Shown here: positions 55,188 to 62,933 of the stretch, piece after piece
Layout of the letters: every line of letters starts with the position of its first letter
How positions within the stretch are numbered: position 1 is the first letter of the stretch
Notes under the pieces: generated by a model
What the model saw: the letters and a program-made list of their open reading frames with translations, nothing else
Told to the model about the DNA's origin: nothing
The model's database searches: none
Assembly: GCA_964515235.1 (NCBI GenBank)
Contig: CAZEVO010000007.1
Span: forward strand, 1-64,000
From: OPU3-GD-OMZ sp964515235
GTDB lineage: Bacteria; Pseudomonadota; Gammaproteobacteria; Methylococcales; Methylomonadaceae
Reading direction: 5' to 3'
DNA length: 64,000 nt
Position numbers and translations under genes: made by a program

Positions 55188-56165
55188 ATGAGTGAGGAAA
55201 ACACAAAACAAACGATAACATCGGGTGGTGATGACCATGTTTGGGAGAAATCATTAATTGAGAAGTTGGCGTTGGCAGGTGTGACCGAGCAACGTAGAGC
55301 TCGACGCTGGGGAATATTTTTTAAACTGGCAATGATGACTTATCTGGTGGTTTTGCTGGTTATTAGTATGGGGCCACGGTTAAATATAGGAATGCAGAGC
55401 ATTGAAAAGCATACGGCAGTTGTCGATGTTTCCGGAATGATCATGCAAGGGACTGATGCGAGTGCTGCCAATATTATTCAAGGTTTACGTGCTGCTGTAG
55501 AAGATGAAATGACTCAGGGTATTATTGTTCGTTTAAATACGCCGGGGGGGAGTCCTGTACAGTCTGCTTATGTTTTTGAGGAGATTATTGCAATCAGAGA
55601 GCAATACCCTGACTTACCTGTTCATGCGGTGGTGACGGATATGTGTACCTCAGGTGGGTATTATATTGCAGCGGCGGTTGATAAGATTTTTGTTAACCCT
55701 GCGAGTGTTATGGGTTCAATTGGTGTCATTATGGAAGGCTATGGTTTTGTTGATACGTTGGCAAAATTAGGTGTTGAACGCCGCGTGATGACTGCAGGTA
55801 AGCATAAAGCGATGCTGGATTCTTTTGCACCAGTTAATCATGCTGAAAAGGCTCATGCACAGCATTTGCTTGACCAGGTCCATCAGCAGTTTATTGCGGC
55901 AGTCAAAAAGGGGCGAGGTGATCGATTGAAAGTAACGGATGAAATGTTTTCAGGATTGGTTTGGACGGGGCAAGAAAGTATTACCCTTGGATTAGCTGAT
56001 GGAATTGGCCATGATCGATCGGTTGCAAAAGATATTATTGGCGCTGAAAAGCTAGTGGACTTTACGCCGAGGGAGCAATTACTTGAGCGGTTAGCGACTA
56101 AAATTGCCAGTTCAGTGGGTGAAATGCTCACGGGTGTTCATCGAACAAGTTGGTTACAATTGTAA
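55188..56165 (+). CDS. sppA: S49-family signal peptide peptidase (SppA-like)
   Basis: A 325-residue membrane-anchored serine protease of the S49 family, which degrades cleaved signal peptides. One helix lies near residues 43-63 (FKLAMMTYLVVLLVISMG). The domain has VRLNTPGGSPVQSAYVFEEI, the catalytic serine in DMCTSGGYYIAAA near 155, NPASVMGSIGVIMEG and the catalytic lysine in AGKHKAMLDSF near 206. It is half the size of E. coli SppA, so it is the short form with one active domain. It follows rluC, with a HAD gene often found between them missing. Confidence 0.92.
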   Translation: MSEENTKQTITSGGDDHVWEKSLIEKLALAGVTEQRRARRWGIFFKLAMMTYLVVLLVISMGPRLNIGMQSIEKHTAVVDVSGMIMQGTDASAANIIQGLRAAVEDEMTQGIIVRLNTPGGSPVQSAYVFEEIIAIREQYPDLPVHAVVTDMCTSGGYYIAAAVDKIFVNPASVMGSIGVIMEGYGFVDTLAKLGVERRVMTAGKHKAMLDSFAPVNHAEKAHAQHLLDQVHQQFIAAVKKGRGDRLKVTDEMFSGLVWTGQESITLGLADGIGHDRSVAKDIIGAEKLVDFTPREQLLERLATKIASSVGEMLTGVHRTSWLQL

Positions 56166-56258
56166 TCGTCGTTGGTTGAAACCGGAAAGTTTTTAACGGT
56201 GTATATTGATAACATGATAGGTGGGATGAATATATTTCAAACAAAAAACACACGGTTA

Positions 56259-56287
56259 TTGAATTCTGTGCTGAATTCGATCATAAT
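56259..56287 (+). promoter_or_regulatory. Sigma70 promoter of the SRP RNA gene
   Basis: TTGAAT (56259-56264), a 17-base spacer and CATAAT (56282-56287), then a GC-rich discriminator TGCCCTCC as in stringently controlled stable-RNA promoters. Start of transcription would be near 56294, about 30 bases before mature 4.5S RNA. A perfect 8-bp hairpin (CTTTCGAG/CTCGAAAG, 56295-56317) fills this leader. Confidence 0.65.
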
Positions 56288-56322
56288 TGCCCTCCTTTCG
56301 AGAACATTGCTCGAAAGTCTTT

Positions 56323-56438
56323 ATGGTAACTGTGTCGGTCCTCTCGCAACGATACGCTGTAAACCCCGTCAGGCCCGGAAGGGAGCAGCGGCAGCAGCTT
56401 ATTCGTGTGCCGAGATGTGGCTGGCGCAGTTTCCACCC
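56323..56438 (+). ncRNA. ffs: Signal recognition particle 4.5S RNA
   Basis: The bacterial small SRP RNA, which with Ffh targets membrane proteins to FtsY. The region contains the universally conserved domain IV: GTCAGGCCCGGAAGGGAGCA with the GGAA tetraloop and, on the other arm, CGTGTGCCGAGATGTGGC. The 5' TCTCGCAACGATACGCTGT matches E. coli 4.5S RNA closely. The ends pair (GGTAACTG near 56325 with CAGTTTCC near 56428). It lies just before dnaX, a conserved position. Ends are estimated to within a few bases. A T-rich stretch at 56451-56466 may end transcription. Its receptor FtsY is the fused protein at 2542-4539. Confidence 0.95.
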
Positions 56439-56479
56439 ATGACTCACCGCTTTATCCTTTTTTATATCACTTAACTGTC

Positions 56480-58078
56480 ATGACTTATCAGGCATTAGCA
56501 CGAAAATGGCGGCCTCAGGACTTTAATGAGATTGTTGGCCAAGAGTCGGTTGTTAAATCATTAATGAATGCACTGAAGTCAGGTCGCTTACATCATGCCT
56601 ATTTATTTACCGGAACGCGTGGTGTTGGTAAAACCACAATAGCACGTGTACTTGCCAAAGCCTTAAACTGTGAGGATATACAGGCGTCAAATCCTTGTGG
56701 ACAGTGTCTGGTATGTCGTGATATTGATGATGATAAGTACATTGATTTTCTTGAAATAGATGCGGCATCGAGAACCAAGGTAGAGGATACGCGGGACCTG
56801 ATTGATAATATTCAGTATGCGCCCAGCCGTGGTCGTTATAAGGTGTACCTGATTGATGAAGTGCATATGTTATCAGGACACAGTTTCAATGCGTTATTAA
56901 AAACACTGGAAGAACCTCCAGCCCATGTTAAGTTTTTATTGGCAACGACAGATCCACAGAAAATTCCAGTCACGGTGTTGTCGCGGTGTTTACAGTTTAG
57001 TTTGAAGCATTTAACGGTTAATCAACTTGCAGATCAAATGCAGAGCATTTTGCAGAAAGAAACGATTACCTACGATGCTTCTGCATTAGCACTTATCGCT
57101 CATGTTGCTGCTGGCAGTATGCGTGATGGGTTAAGTCTTTTAGATCAGGCTATTGTTTTTGGAGAAGGCGAAGTTTCAATTGCTAATGTACAGTCCATGT
57201 TGGGCACAGTAGGCGATCAGGCTGTTGGTGAATTATTATTAACGGTGGCAGCCAATGATCCTGCCGGAGTATTGCAAAAGATTGCTGAAATAGCAGACTT
57301 TTCTTCAGACTTTGACTCGGTGTGCACTGGAGTCATTCGGCTGTTGCATCGAACAGCTTTGGCCCAGGTGGTGCCTGAGACATTGGTAGCCGTAGAGTCT
57401 CGAGAACTGGTTGAGAAACTAACTGCAGCGCTCACGCCAGAAGAAGTTCAGCTGTATTATCAAATTGCCTTAACAGGACGAAAGGATTTGCAGATGGCTG
57501 TCGATTTGCGTAGTGGTTTTGAGATGTTATTGCTTCGAATGTTAGCATTCAGACCAGTCAGTACTGTGAATACAATGACTAAGCAGAACGAGGGCGTTGC
57601 ACCGGTTACCCACAAGGTGACTGCGGCGCAGGAAGAATTTCAAAGCATTGATAATACACCGAAGTCTTCAGAGGCAAGTGATTGGTTGACAATGGTTGAT
57701 GCAATGAAGTTGGGCGGTATGGCGAGACAGCTTGCAAACAATTGTATTTTAGCTTCGTTGTCAGATAATCAGTGTCAACTAGTGTTAGATGAGCGTTTTA
57801 AAGAATTACATGGTAACAAGACAGAACAATCCTTATCTAAGGCATTAGACGATTATTTGGGGCGGAAGGTTAAATTGTTGATTCAGAAGGAATCATTAGG
57901 AGATACAGTAACTCCAGCGAAATTAATTGATGAACAAATAAAAAGTCGGCAAGAAGTCGCAGAACAAACCATTGAAAATGATCAAGCGGTTAGGGCGTTA
58001 AAGGACAGGTTTTCAGCGCACATTATACCGGGAACGATAGAACCTGTTGAAAGTAATGAGGAACGTAATGAAAAATGA
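56480..58078 (+). CDS. dnaX: DNA polymerase III subunits gamma/tau
   Basis: DnaX is the clamp-loader ATPase; tau also ties the polymerase to DnaB. The 532-residue product starts MTYQALARKWRPQDFNEIVG and has Walker A GTRGVGKTTIARVLAKALNC near residues 45-64, the zinc cysteines CEDI...NPCGQCLVC, YLIDEVHMLSGHSFNALLK and sensor LSRCLQF. The C-terminal 120 residues (DWLTMVDAMKLGGMARQLANN, QCQLVLDERFKELHG) form the alpha-binding tau domain V. It is shorter than E. coli tau (643), with little domain IV. I see no A-rich slippery site that would give gamma. It overlaps ybaB by 11 bases. Confidence 0.97.
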   Translation: MTYQALARKWRPQDFNEIVGQESVVKSLMNALKSGRLHHAYLFTGTRGVGKTTIARVLAKALNCEDIQASNPCGQCLVCRDIDDDKYIDFLEIDAASRTKVEDTRDLIDNIQYAPSRGRYKVYLIDEVHMLSGHSFNALLKTLEEPPAHVKFLLATTDPQKIPVTVLSRCLQFSLKHLTVNQLADQMQSILQKETITYDASALALIAHVAAGSMRDGLSLLDQAIVFGEGEVSIANVQSMLGTVGDQAVGELLLTVAANDPAGVLQKIAEIADFSSDFDSVCTGVIRLLHRTALAQVVPETLVAVESRELVEKLTAALTPEEVQLYYQIALTGRKDLQMAVDLRSGFEMLLLRMLAFRPVSTVNTMTKQNEGVAPVTHKVTAAQEEFQSIDNTPKSSEASDWLTMVDAMKLGGMARQLANNCILASLSDNQCQLVLDERFKELHGNKTEQSLSKALDDYLGRKVKLLIQKESLGDTVTPAKLIDEQIKSRQEVAEQTIENDQAVRALKDRFSAHIIPGTIEPVESNEERNEK

Positions 58079-58391
58079 ATTAGGAGGCTTGTTGCAACAA
58101 GCACAGAAGATGCAGGAGAACTTCCAGAAAACCCAAGAAGAACTGGCGCAAATGGAAGTTAAAGGTGAGTCGGGGGGAGGTTTGGTAACGTTGGTTATGA
58201 CCGGAAAACGTGCCGTTAAAAAGGTTTCTATTGACGACTCTTTATTAGCTGATGATAAGGATATGCTTGAAGATTTAGTTGCCGCAGCTATTAATGATGC
58301 AGTGAATAAAGTCGCTAAGTTAAAGCAAGAGAAAATGGCAGGTATGACGGCGGGTTTTCCTATGCCACCAGGATTTAAAATGCCATTTTAA
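58068..58391 (+). CDS. ybaB: YbaB/EbfC-family nucleoid-associated protein
   Basis: A 107-residue DNA-binding protein that forms dimers and covers the nucleoid. It starts MKNELGGLLQQAQKMQENFQ and has QEELAQMEVKGESGGGLVTL, the core VSIDDSLLADDKDMLEDLVAAAINDA and the Gly/Met/Pro-rich end GFPMPPGFKMPF. ATG 58068 follows GAGGAA and is preferred to an upstream start that would lie deeper in dnaX. The dnaX-ybaB-recR operon is conserved. Its stop shares a base with the recR ATG. Confidence 0.96.
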   Translation: MKNELGGLLQQAQKMQENFQKTQEELAQMEVKGESGGGLVTLVMTGKRAVKKVSIDDSLLADDKDMLEDLVAAAINDAVNKVAKLKQEKMAGMTAGFPMPPGFKMPF

Positions 58392-58987
58392 TGCATCAGT
58401 CAGGACTATTAAATGATTTGATCCAAGCGTTTTGTTGTTTACCAGGTGTGGGGCCTAAGTCTGCACAACGAATGGCTTTTCATGTATTACAAAAAGATAA
58501 ACGAGGCGGTGTTCTGCTTGCTGAAACGCTACAAAAGTCAATTGAACAAGTAAAGTATTGTCAGCAATGCCGAACGTTGACTGAGCATTCGGTCTGTCAT
58601 CTTTGTACGAGTTCGTCTCGAGATGAGGCGATTTTATGTATTGTAGAAACGCCTGCTGATGTTTGGGTTGTTGAGCAATCTGCTGTATTTCGGGGCAAGT
58701 TTTTTGTTTTGCATGGTCGACTCTCGCCGTTAGATGGTATCGGGCCCAGTGAACTAGGTTTTGACTTGTTAGCACAACGGTTAGTCATGGGCGTTGTCAA
58801 AGAAATTATTTTGGCTACGAATGCGACCGTTGAAGGGGAGGCGACAGCTCATTTTATTAGTGAAATGGCAAGGCAAAGAAATATTATTGCAACTCGTATT
58901 GCGCATGGAGTACCGATGGGTGGTGAGTTGGAATATATTGACGGTGGAACCTTAGCGCATGCGTTTAATGGTCGTCGGGAATTATAA
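58391..58987 (+). CDS. recR: Recombination protein RecR
   Basis: RecR works with RecFO to load RecA on gapped DNA. The 198-residue protein has the helix-hairpin-helix LPGVGPKSAQRMAFHVLQ, a C4 zinc finger CQQCRTLTEHSVCHLC (residues about 57-72), and a Toprim domain (ILCIVETPADVWVVEQ, HGRLSPLDGIGP, ATNATVEGEATAHF). The length is normal and translation is coupled to ybaB. Confidence 0.98.
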   Translation: MHQSGLLNDLIQAFCCLPGVGPKSAQRMAFHVLQKDKRGGVLLAETLQKSIEQVKYCQQCRTLTEHSVCHLCTSSSRDEAILCIVETPADVWVVEQSAVFRGKFFVLHGRLSPLDGIGPSELGFDLLAQRLVMGVVKEIILATNATVEGEATAHFISEMARQRNIIATRIAHGVPMGGELEYIDGGTLAHAFNGRREL

Positions 58988-59001
58988 CAGGGTGGTATGA
59001 A

Positions 59002-59343
59002 ATGATGAGTGATTGTATATTTTGCAAAATGGTTCGTAGGGAAATTGTACCGGCTGTTGTTTACGAAGATGCAGATGTTTTAGCATTTAATGATATCAAC
59101 CCGCAAGCGCCTGTGCATATCTTGGTAATCCCGAAACAACATATTGCAACGCTCAATGAGTTAACAGAAAAGTCCATAGCCGGGGAGTTATTAACGCGCT
59201 GTGCTAGTATTGCAAAGGAGCAAGGCCTGGCAGAGGATGGCTATCGTACGGTGATTAATTGTAATGGTCATGGCGGGCAAGAGGTCTATCATTTGCATAT
59301 ACATTTACTGGGTGGTCGCCAAATGCTTTGGCCTCCGGGTTAA
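59002..59343 (+). CDS. hinT: HIT-family purine nucleoside phosphoramidase
   Basis: A 113-residue histidine-triad protein of the HinT branch, which hydrolyses AMP-lysine and other phosphoramidates. CIFCKMVRREIVPAVVYEDADV opens the fold and the triad is HLHIHLLGGRQM near residues 97-108. The PPG tail is typical of gammaproteobacterial HinT. It lies 14 bases after recR and may belong to the same transcript. It is convergent with rsgA, with 20 bases between the stops. Confidence 0.94.
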   Translation: MMSDCIFCKMVRREIVPAVVYEDADVLAFNDINPQAPVHILVIPKQHIATLNELTEKSIAGELLTRCASIAKEQGLAEDGYRTVINCNGHGGQEVYHLHIHLLGGRQMLWPPG

Positions 59344-59363
59344 TGCTGTTTCTAGAGTTGTAG

Positions 59364-60251
59364 TTAAGGATTCATTTTCTCTTTTAACTTTAAGAAACGT
59401 TGGTAGCGCATTAAACTGATAACTTGGTTTTCAACAGCATTTCGTACAGCGCAGCCTTTATCTTTTTGGTGTCGGCAATCATTAAATTGACAGGCTTCAA
59501 TAAAGGGCTGAAACTCTCTAAAGCCGTAGGCTAATTGGGCTTCAGTTAGTCCTGCAAGACCGAAAATAGCAACACCTGGGCTGTCAATAAGGTCGCCACC
59601 ATTAGGTAGGTGGTAAAGGGTTGCTGTTGTTGTGGTGTGGCGCCCGTGTGCGTTGGCTTCTGATAGCGTATTTGTTTTGAGTAACTTATCGGGAATTAAA
59701 ACATTGGTCAGAGATGATTTGCCGACACCCGATTGTCCGGCTAGGATGCTAGTTTTATTTGTCAGTGTATCGGTGAGCGTTGACAGGCCTTTTCCGGTCG
59801 TAGCGCTGACAGAATGTAATCTATAGCCCATGTCCTGATAGCGTGTAAGTTCCGCAGTAATACGTTGGCGCTCAGCATTGGGGCTCAGGTCAATTTTATT
59901 AAAGACTAATTCAGCACTAATATTCCGATTTTCACAAACAGCCAGATATTGGTCGATTAATAAGAAGTCGCAGCGAGGTTTAGTCGCAAAGACTACGATC
60001 ACTTTGTCTATATTGGCTGCCACGGGGCGTGTTTTGCCTTGGCGCGCCGGCCTTGTCAAGACAGAGCGGCGAGGGAGTAGTTCAGTAACGCGGCCCTGAT
60101 CAGGGCCGGTTTTTTCCCATAAGACCTGATCGCCGACGGCGGCAATACCAAGTTGTCGGCGTGTTTGGCAAATGATCGTTTTTCCCGCACTCTCAATAGC
60201 AAGCCCTTTGCCTAAGTGTGCAATGACGAGGCCGTTTAGAAAATCAGCCAT
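59364..60251 (-). CDS. rsgA: Ribosome small subunit-dependent GTPase RsgA
   Basis: RsgA is a circularly permuted GTPase that checks late 30S maturation. The 295-residue protein has an OB domain (AVGDQVLWEKTGPDQGRV), the permuted order G4 NKID, then G1 GQSGVGKSSLTN near residue 172, and G3 DSPGVAIFGL. A C-terminal zinc site follows (CQFNDCRHQKDKGCAVRNAV). Somewhat shorter than E. coli RsgA (350), as in Pseudomonas-type proteins that lack the long N-terminal tail. It overlaps the M48 protease gene by 8 bases. Confidence 0.97.
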   Translation of the reverse strand: MADFLNGLVIAHLGKGLAIESAGKTIICQTRRQLGIAAVGDQVLWEKTGPDQGRVTELLPRRSVLTRPARQGKTRPVAANIDKVIVVFATKPRCDFLLIDQYLAVCENRNISAELVFNKIDLSPNAERQRITAELTRYQDMGYRLHSVSATTGKGLSTLTDTLTNKTSILAGQSGVGKSSLTNVLIPDKLLKTNTLSEANAHGRHTTTTATLYHLPNGGDLIDSPGVAIFGLAGLTEAQLAYGFREFQPFIEACQFNDCRHQKDKGCAVRNAVENQVISLMRYQRFLKLKEKMNP

Positions 60252-61494
60252 TTAAGGCGTCAGGATCCAGATGATCAATGCGAATAGCTGCAGGTGGGTG
60301 GCTGTAGTGAAAAGCGGAATACAGTGGGTCAGGTGTTAAGGTGTTTGCATTTTCACGATAAAGTTTGACCAGACCACTAATTAGCATTGCAGCCTTTGCA
60401 TTATTAGCAGCAAAGTCATCGGCTTCAAATTCGAATTTACGTTGAAAAAATGCGCTGATAGGTTGAATAAAAAAGGTGAAAACTGGAGAAACCAACATAA
60501 ATAATAATAAGGCCGCGGCATTTGATGGTTCAGAAATACCTAAACCTTGAAAAAACCAATTTTGTTCAATGAGCCATCCGAGAACACCAAGGCTAATGAG
60601 GGTCATGATTGATGTGGCTATAAGCATTTTAATGACGTGTTTGCATTTGAAGTGACCGAGTTCATGGGCCAGTACTGCTTCTAATTCTTCATCGTCAAGG
60701 GATTCAATCAGTGTGTCAAAGAAGACAATACGTTTGTTATTACCGATGCCAGTAAAATAAGCATTACCATGGCCTGAGCGACGAGAGCCATCCATCACAA
60801 AGATGCCTTGACTGTTAAAGCCGCAACGCTCCAGTAACTGTTGAATACGATCTTTAAGAGGGCCATCTTCCAGTGGTGTGAACTTGTTGAATAAGGGTGC
60901 AATAACGGTTGGAAATAACCAGCTCATCAGTAGTGAAAAACCCATTAAAATAACCCAAGCCAAAAGCCACCAGTATGTGCCTACAGTGTTCATGATCCAG
61001 ATAATGAGTGCTAAAATAGGTAGTCCGATGAGAAGCATTAAAAAGATCTGAATGAGTTGATCTTTGGCAAATTGAATGGGGGTGCTGCGATTAAAACCGA
61101 ATTTTTCTTCAATAACAAAGGTCTGGTAGATACTGGTAGGTAGTTCCAAAACGTGCATAATGAGGAAGATTGTGACCATAGCGCCGAGGCCCGTTGTTAT
61201 GGGTGAATAACCATAAGACTGCCAAAGTGAGAAAGACCAATCTATGCCGCCACCGATAGTGAGAAATAACAAGAAAAAAACGCCGGCAATTTGGTCGTAA
61301 CCGCCAAGTTTTTCTTTGGCGAGAGTGTAATCGGCTGCTTTTTGGTGTTCTTCAAGTGTCACTGTTGAATTAAAGGCTTTAGGAACTTTGTCACGGTGTA
61401 AGTCAACATGACTGCTTTGACGTTTTGAGAGCCAGTATTGCGTGCTAAAAGATAAGGCAAGAGCGATAAGGAAGATGACAGTAAAGGTATTCAT
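60244..61494 (-). CDS. M48-family (Ste24/CAAX protease-like) membrane metallopeptidase
   Basis: A 416-residue inner-membrane zinc protease. It has an N-terminal helix, a KVPKAFNSTVTLEEHQKAADY segment typical of the Ste24-like N-terminal domain, several helices, then GSRRSGHGNAYFTGIGNNKRIV, the zinc motif AHELGHFKCKH near residues 279-289, and the third ligand in EFEADDFAA. Bacterial members are thought to take part in membrane protein quality control; the substrate here is not known. The rsgA/M48/orn neighbourhood recurs in gammaproteobacteria. It is divergent from orn. Confidence 0.92.
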   Translation of the reverse strand: MNTFTVIFLIALALSFSTQYWLSKRQSSHVDLHRDKVPKAFNSTVTLEEHQKAADYTLAKEKLGGYDQIAGVFFLLFLTIGGGIDWSFSLWQSYGYSPITTGLGAMVTIFLIMHVLELPTSIYQTFVIEEKFGFNRSTPIQFAKDQLIQIFLMLLIGLPILALIIWIMNTVGTYWWLLAWVILMGFSLLMSWLFPTVIAPLFNKFTPLEDGPLKDRIQQLLERCGFNSQGIFVMDGSRRSGHGNAYFTGIGNNKRIVFFDTLIESLDDEELEAVLAHELGHFKCKHVIKMLIATSIMTLISLGVLGWLIEQNWFFQGLGISEPSNAAALLLFMLVSPVFTFFIQPISAFFQRKFEFEADDFAANNAKAAMLISGLVKLYRENANTLTPDPLYSAFHYSHPPAAIRIDHLDPDALNG

Positions 61495-61587
61495 GGGTGA
61501 TTGCTTTAAGTTATTTCAAAAAGTTAGGTATAAAGATTAGCCAATGCTACAATTTGTCGCAACTTTTATCTGTAGACTGGGTATTTT

Positions 61588-62139
61588 ATGGCATTAGACT
61601 CTCAAAACCTTATCTGGATCGATCTGGAAATGACGGGCCTAGATCCGAACAGAGATTTTATCATAGAGATAGCGACTGTGGTGACCGATGCACAGCTCAA
61701 TATTCTGGCAGAAGGTCCAGTCTTAGCCATTCATCAGCCAGATGCGGTCATTGACGCTATGGATGACTGGAATCAACAACACCATAGTCAGTCGGGTTTG
61801 ATCGAACGAGTTAAGAACAGTGAGATAACAGATGCCGTAGCCGAACAAGAAACTTTAGCTTTCTTGTCACAGTGGGTAGGGGCAAATCAATCGCCGATTT
61901 GTGGTAACAGTATTGGGCAGGATCGGCGTTTTTTGGTGCGCTATATGCCAGAATTGGCGAATTTCTTTCATTACCGTAATTTGGACGTATCGACATTAAA
62001 AGAACTTGCTCAACGTTGGGCACCGGAATTATTGGATGGCTTTGTAAAAAAAGGCAGTCACCAAGCGTTAGACGATGTTTTAGAATCGATCGAAGAATTG
62101 AAGTATTACCGAAAACATTTTATTAAATTACCATCATGA
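61588..62139 (+). CDS. orn: Oligoribonuclease
   Basis: Orn is a DEDDh 3'-5' exonuclease that degrades RNA dinucleotides, including pGpG from cyclic di-GMP breakdown. The 183-residue protein has the acidic motifs IWIDLEMTGLDP, CGNSIGQDRRFL and HQALDDVLESIEEL with the general-base histidine, plus NLDVSTLKELAQRWAPE. The length is normal. Its TGA overlaps the crcB ATG by four bases, so the two are coupled. Confidence 0.97.
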   Translation: MALDSQNLIWIDLEMTGLDPNRDFIIEIATVVTDAQLNILAEGPVLAIHQPDAVIDAMDDWNQQHHSQSGLIERVKNSEITDAVAEQETLAFLSQWVGANQSPICGNSIGQDRRFLVRYMPELANFFHYRNLDVSTLKELAQRWAPELLDGFVKKGSHQALDDVLESIEELKYYRKHFIKLPS

Positions 62140-62843
62140 ATCAGATTTATGCGGTTGCATTTGGCGGTGCGCTTGGCGCCGTATTGCGATTCCTAATTTC
62201 AACAGGAGTTTATCAGTGGTTAGGGCGTGGATTTCCCTACGGAACCTTAGCTGTAAATGTTATTGGTTCTTTTTTAATAGGTTTGATGACAGAAGCACTG
62301 GTGGTACAGCGTGTTGCATTAGGTGATGAATATCGATTGGCTATTTTGGTGGGAGTATTTGGCTCACTCACGACCTTTTCAACATTTTCATTGGATACGC
62401 TTTATTTGTTAGAGCAAGGAAACCTAACAAAAGCAATGTTGAATGTTTTTGTAAGCGTTAGCATTTGTGTTTTAGTGGTGTGGCTAGGGCTGTCTATGGG
62501 GCGATTGATTTTTCAAGAATCTTCAGGATTTTATCACGGTTCTAATTGGTCATTGCCCTACGGTTTATTAATAACCAATTCGATTGGCGCTTTTTTAATC
62601 GGGATGGTGGCCGGCACGTTGATGCACAAGGTTGCATTAACCGTTGAATATCAGACGGTAGCAGTTGTGTTGCTTGGCGGGTTGTTTATAACCCTTTCCA
62701 GCCTTTATATAATGTTGCACATGATTGAAGAGGGCTTTTCGTTTGATGAGACTTTTAATCTTGTTGCGAGCTTACTTTTAGGTAATGTGGTTTTAACCGG
62801 TTCCATGCTAAGTGTAGGACTTTTGGCAGGCAAGCAAATGTAG
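62136..62843 (+). CDS. crcB: Double CrcB/Fluc fluoride channel protein
   Basis: CrcB (Fluc) channels export fluoride and are normally about 125-residue, four-helix, dual-topology dimers. This product is 235 residues. Residues 1-122 are a full CrcB: GGALGAVLRF, FPYGTLAVNVIGSFLIG (33-49) and the pore motif TTFSTFS (79-85). Residues about 117-235 resemble a second copy: LPYGLLITNSIGAFLIG (140-156), then GGLFITLSSLY where TTFSTFS would be. I count seven helices, with helix 4 of the first half ending where helix 1 of the second should be. The two PYG motifs are 107 residues apart. The second pore motif is lost. It overlaps orn by 4 bases. Fused inverted halves occur in eukaryotic FEX proteins. Confidence 0.88.
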   Translation: MNQIYAVAFGGALGAVLRFLISTGVYQWLGRGFPYGTLAVNVIGSFLIGLMTEALVVQRVALGDEYRLAILVGVFGSLTTFSTFSLDTLYLLEQGNLTKAMLNVFVSVSICVLVVWLGLSMGRLIFQESSGFYHGSNWSLPYGLLITNSIGAFLIGMVAGTLMHKVALTVEYQTVAVVLLGGLFITLSSLYIMLHMIEEGFSFDETFNLVASLLLGNVVLTGSMLSVGLLAGKQM

Positions 62844-62888
62844 CGCTTAAGCAGTGAGTATTTTCGTGACCATAGAGGTATATTTTGT

Positions 62889-62911
62889 CCCTGTTTTAGC
62901 GGGGTTTTTTT
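62889..62911 (+). terminator. Rho-independent terminator after crcB
   Basis: CCCTG-TTTTAG-CGGGG with one mismatch, then TTTTTTT. It lies 45 bases after the crcB stop and 23 bases before the serS ATG, so serS either escapes it or has a promoter close by. Confidence 0.7.
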
Positions 62912-62933
62912 ATTTTTTAGGTAGTTGAAAACT

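Noticed and set aside
56172..56474. 100-codon plus-strand frame across the SRP RNA region.
   Set aside because: It reads through the ffs gene, whose conserved RNA motifs explain the sequence. There is no protein family resemblance.
56480..58078. Programmed frameshift in dnaX producing gamma.
   Set aside because: No A-rich slippery heptamer with a following hairpin was found after the domain III region. The A-run near 57938 is too close to the end.
58455..58775. Minus-strand 106-codon frame inside recR.
   Set aside because: It lies fully under the conserved recR gene and has no recognisable features.
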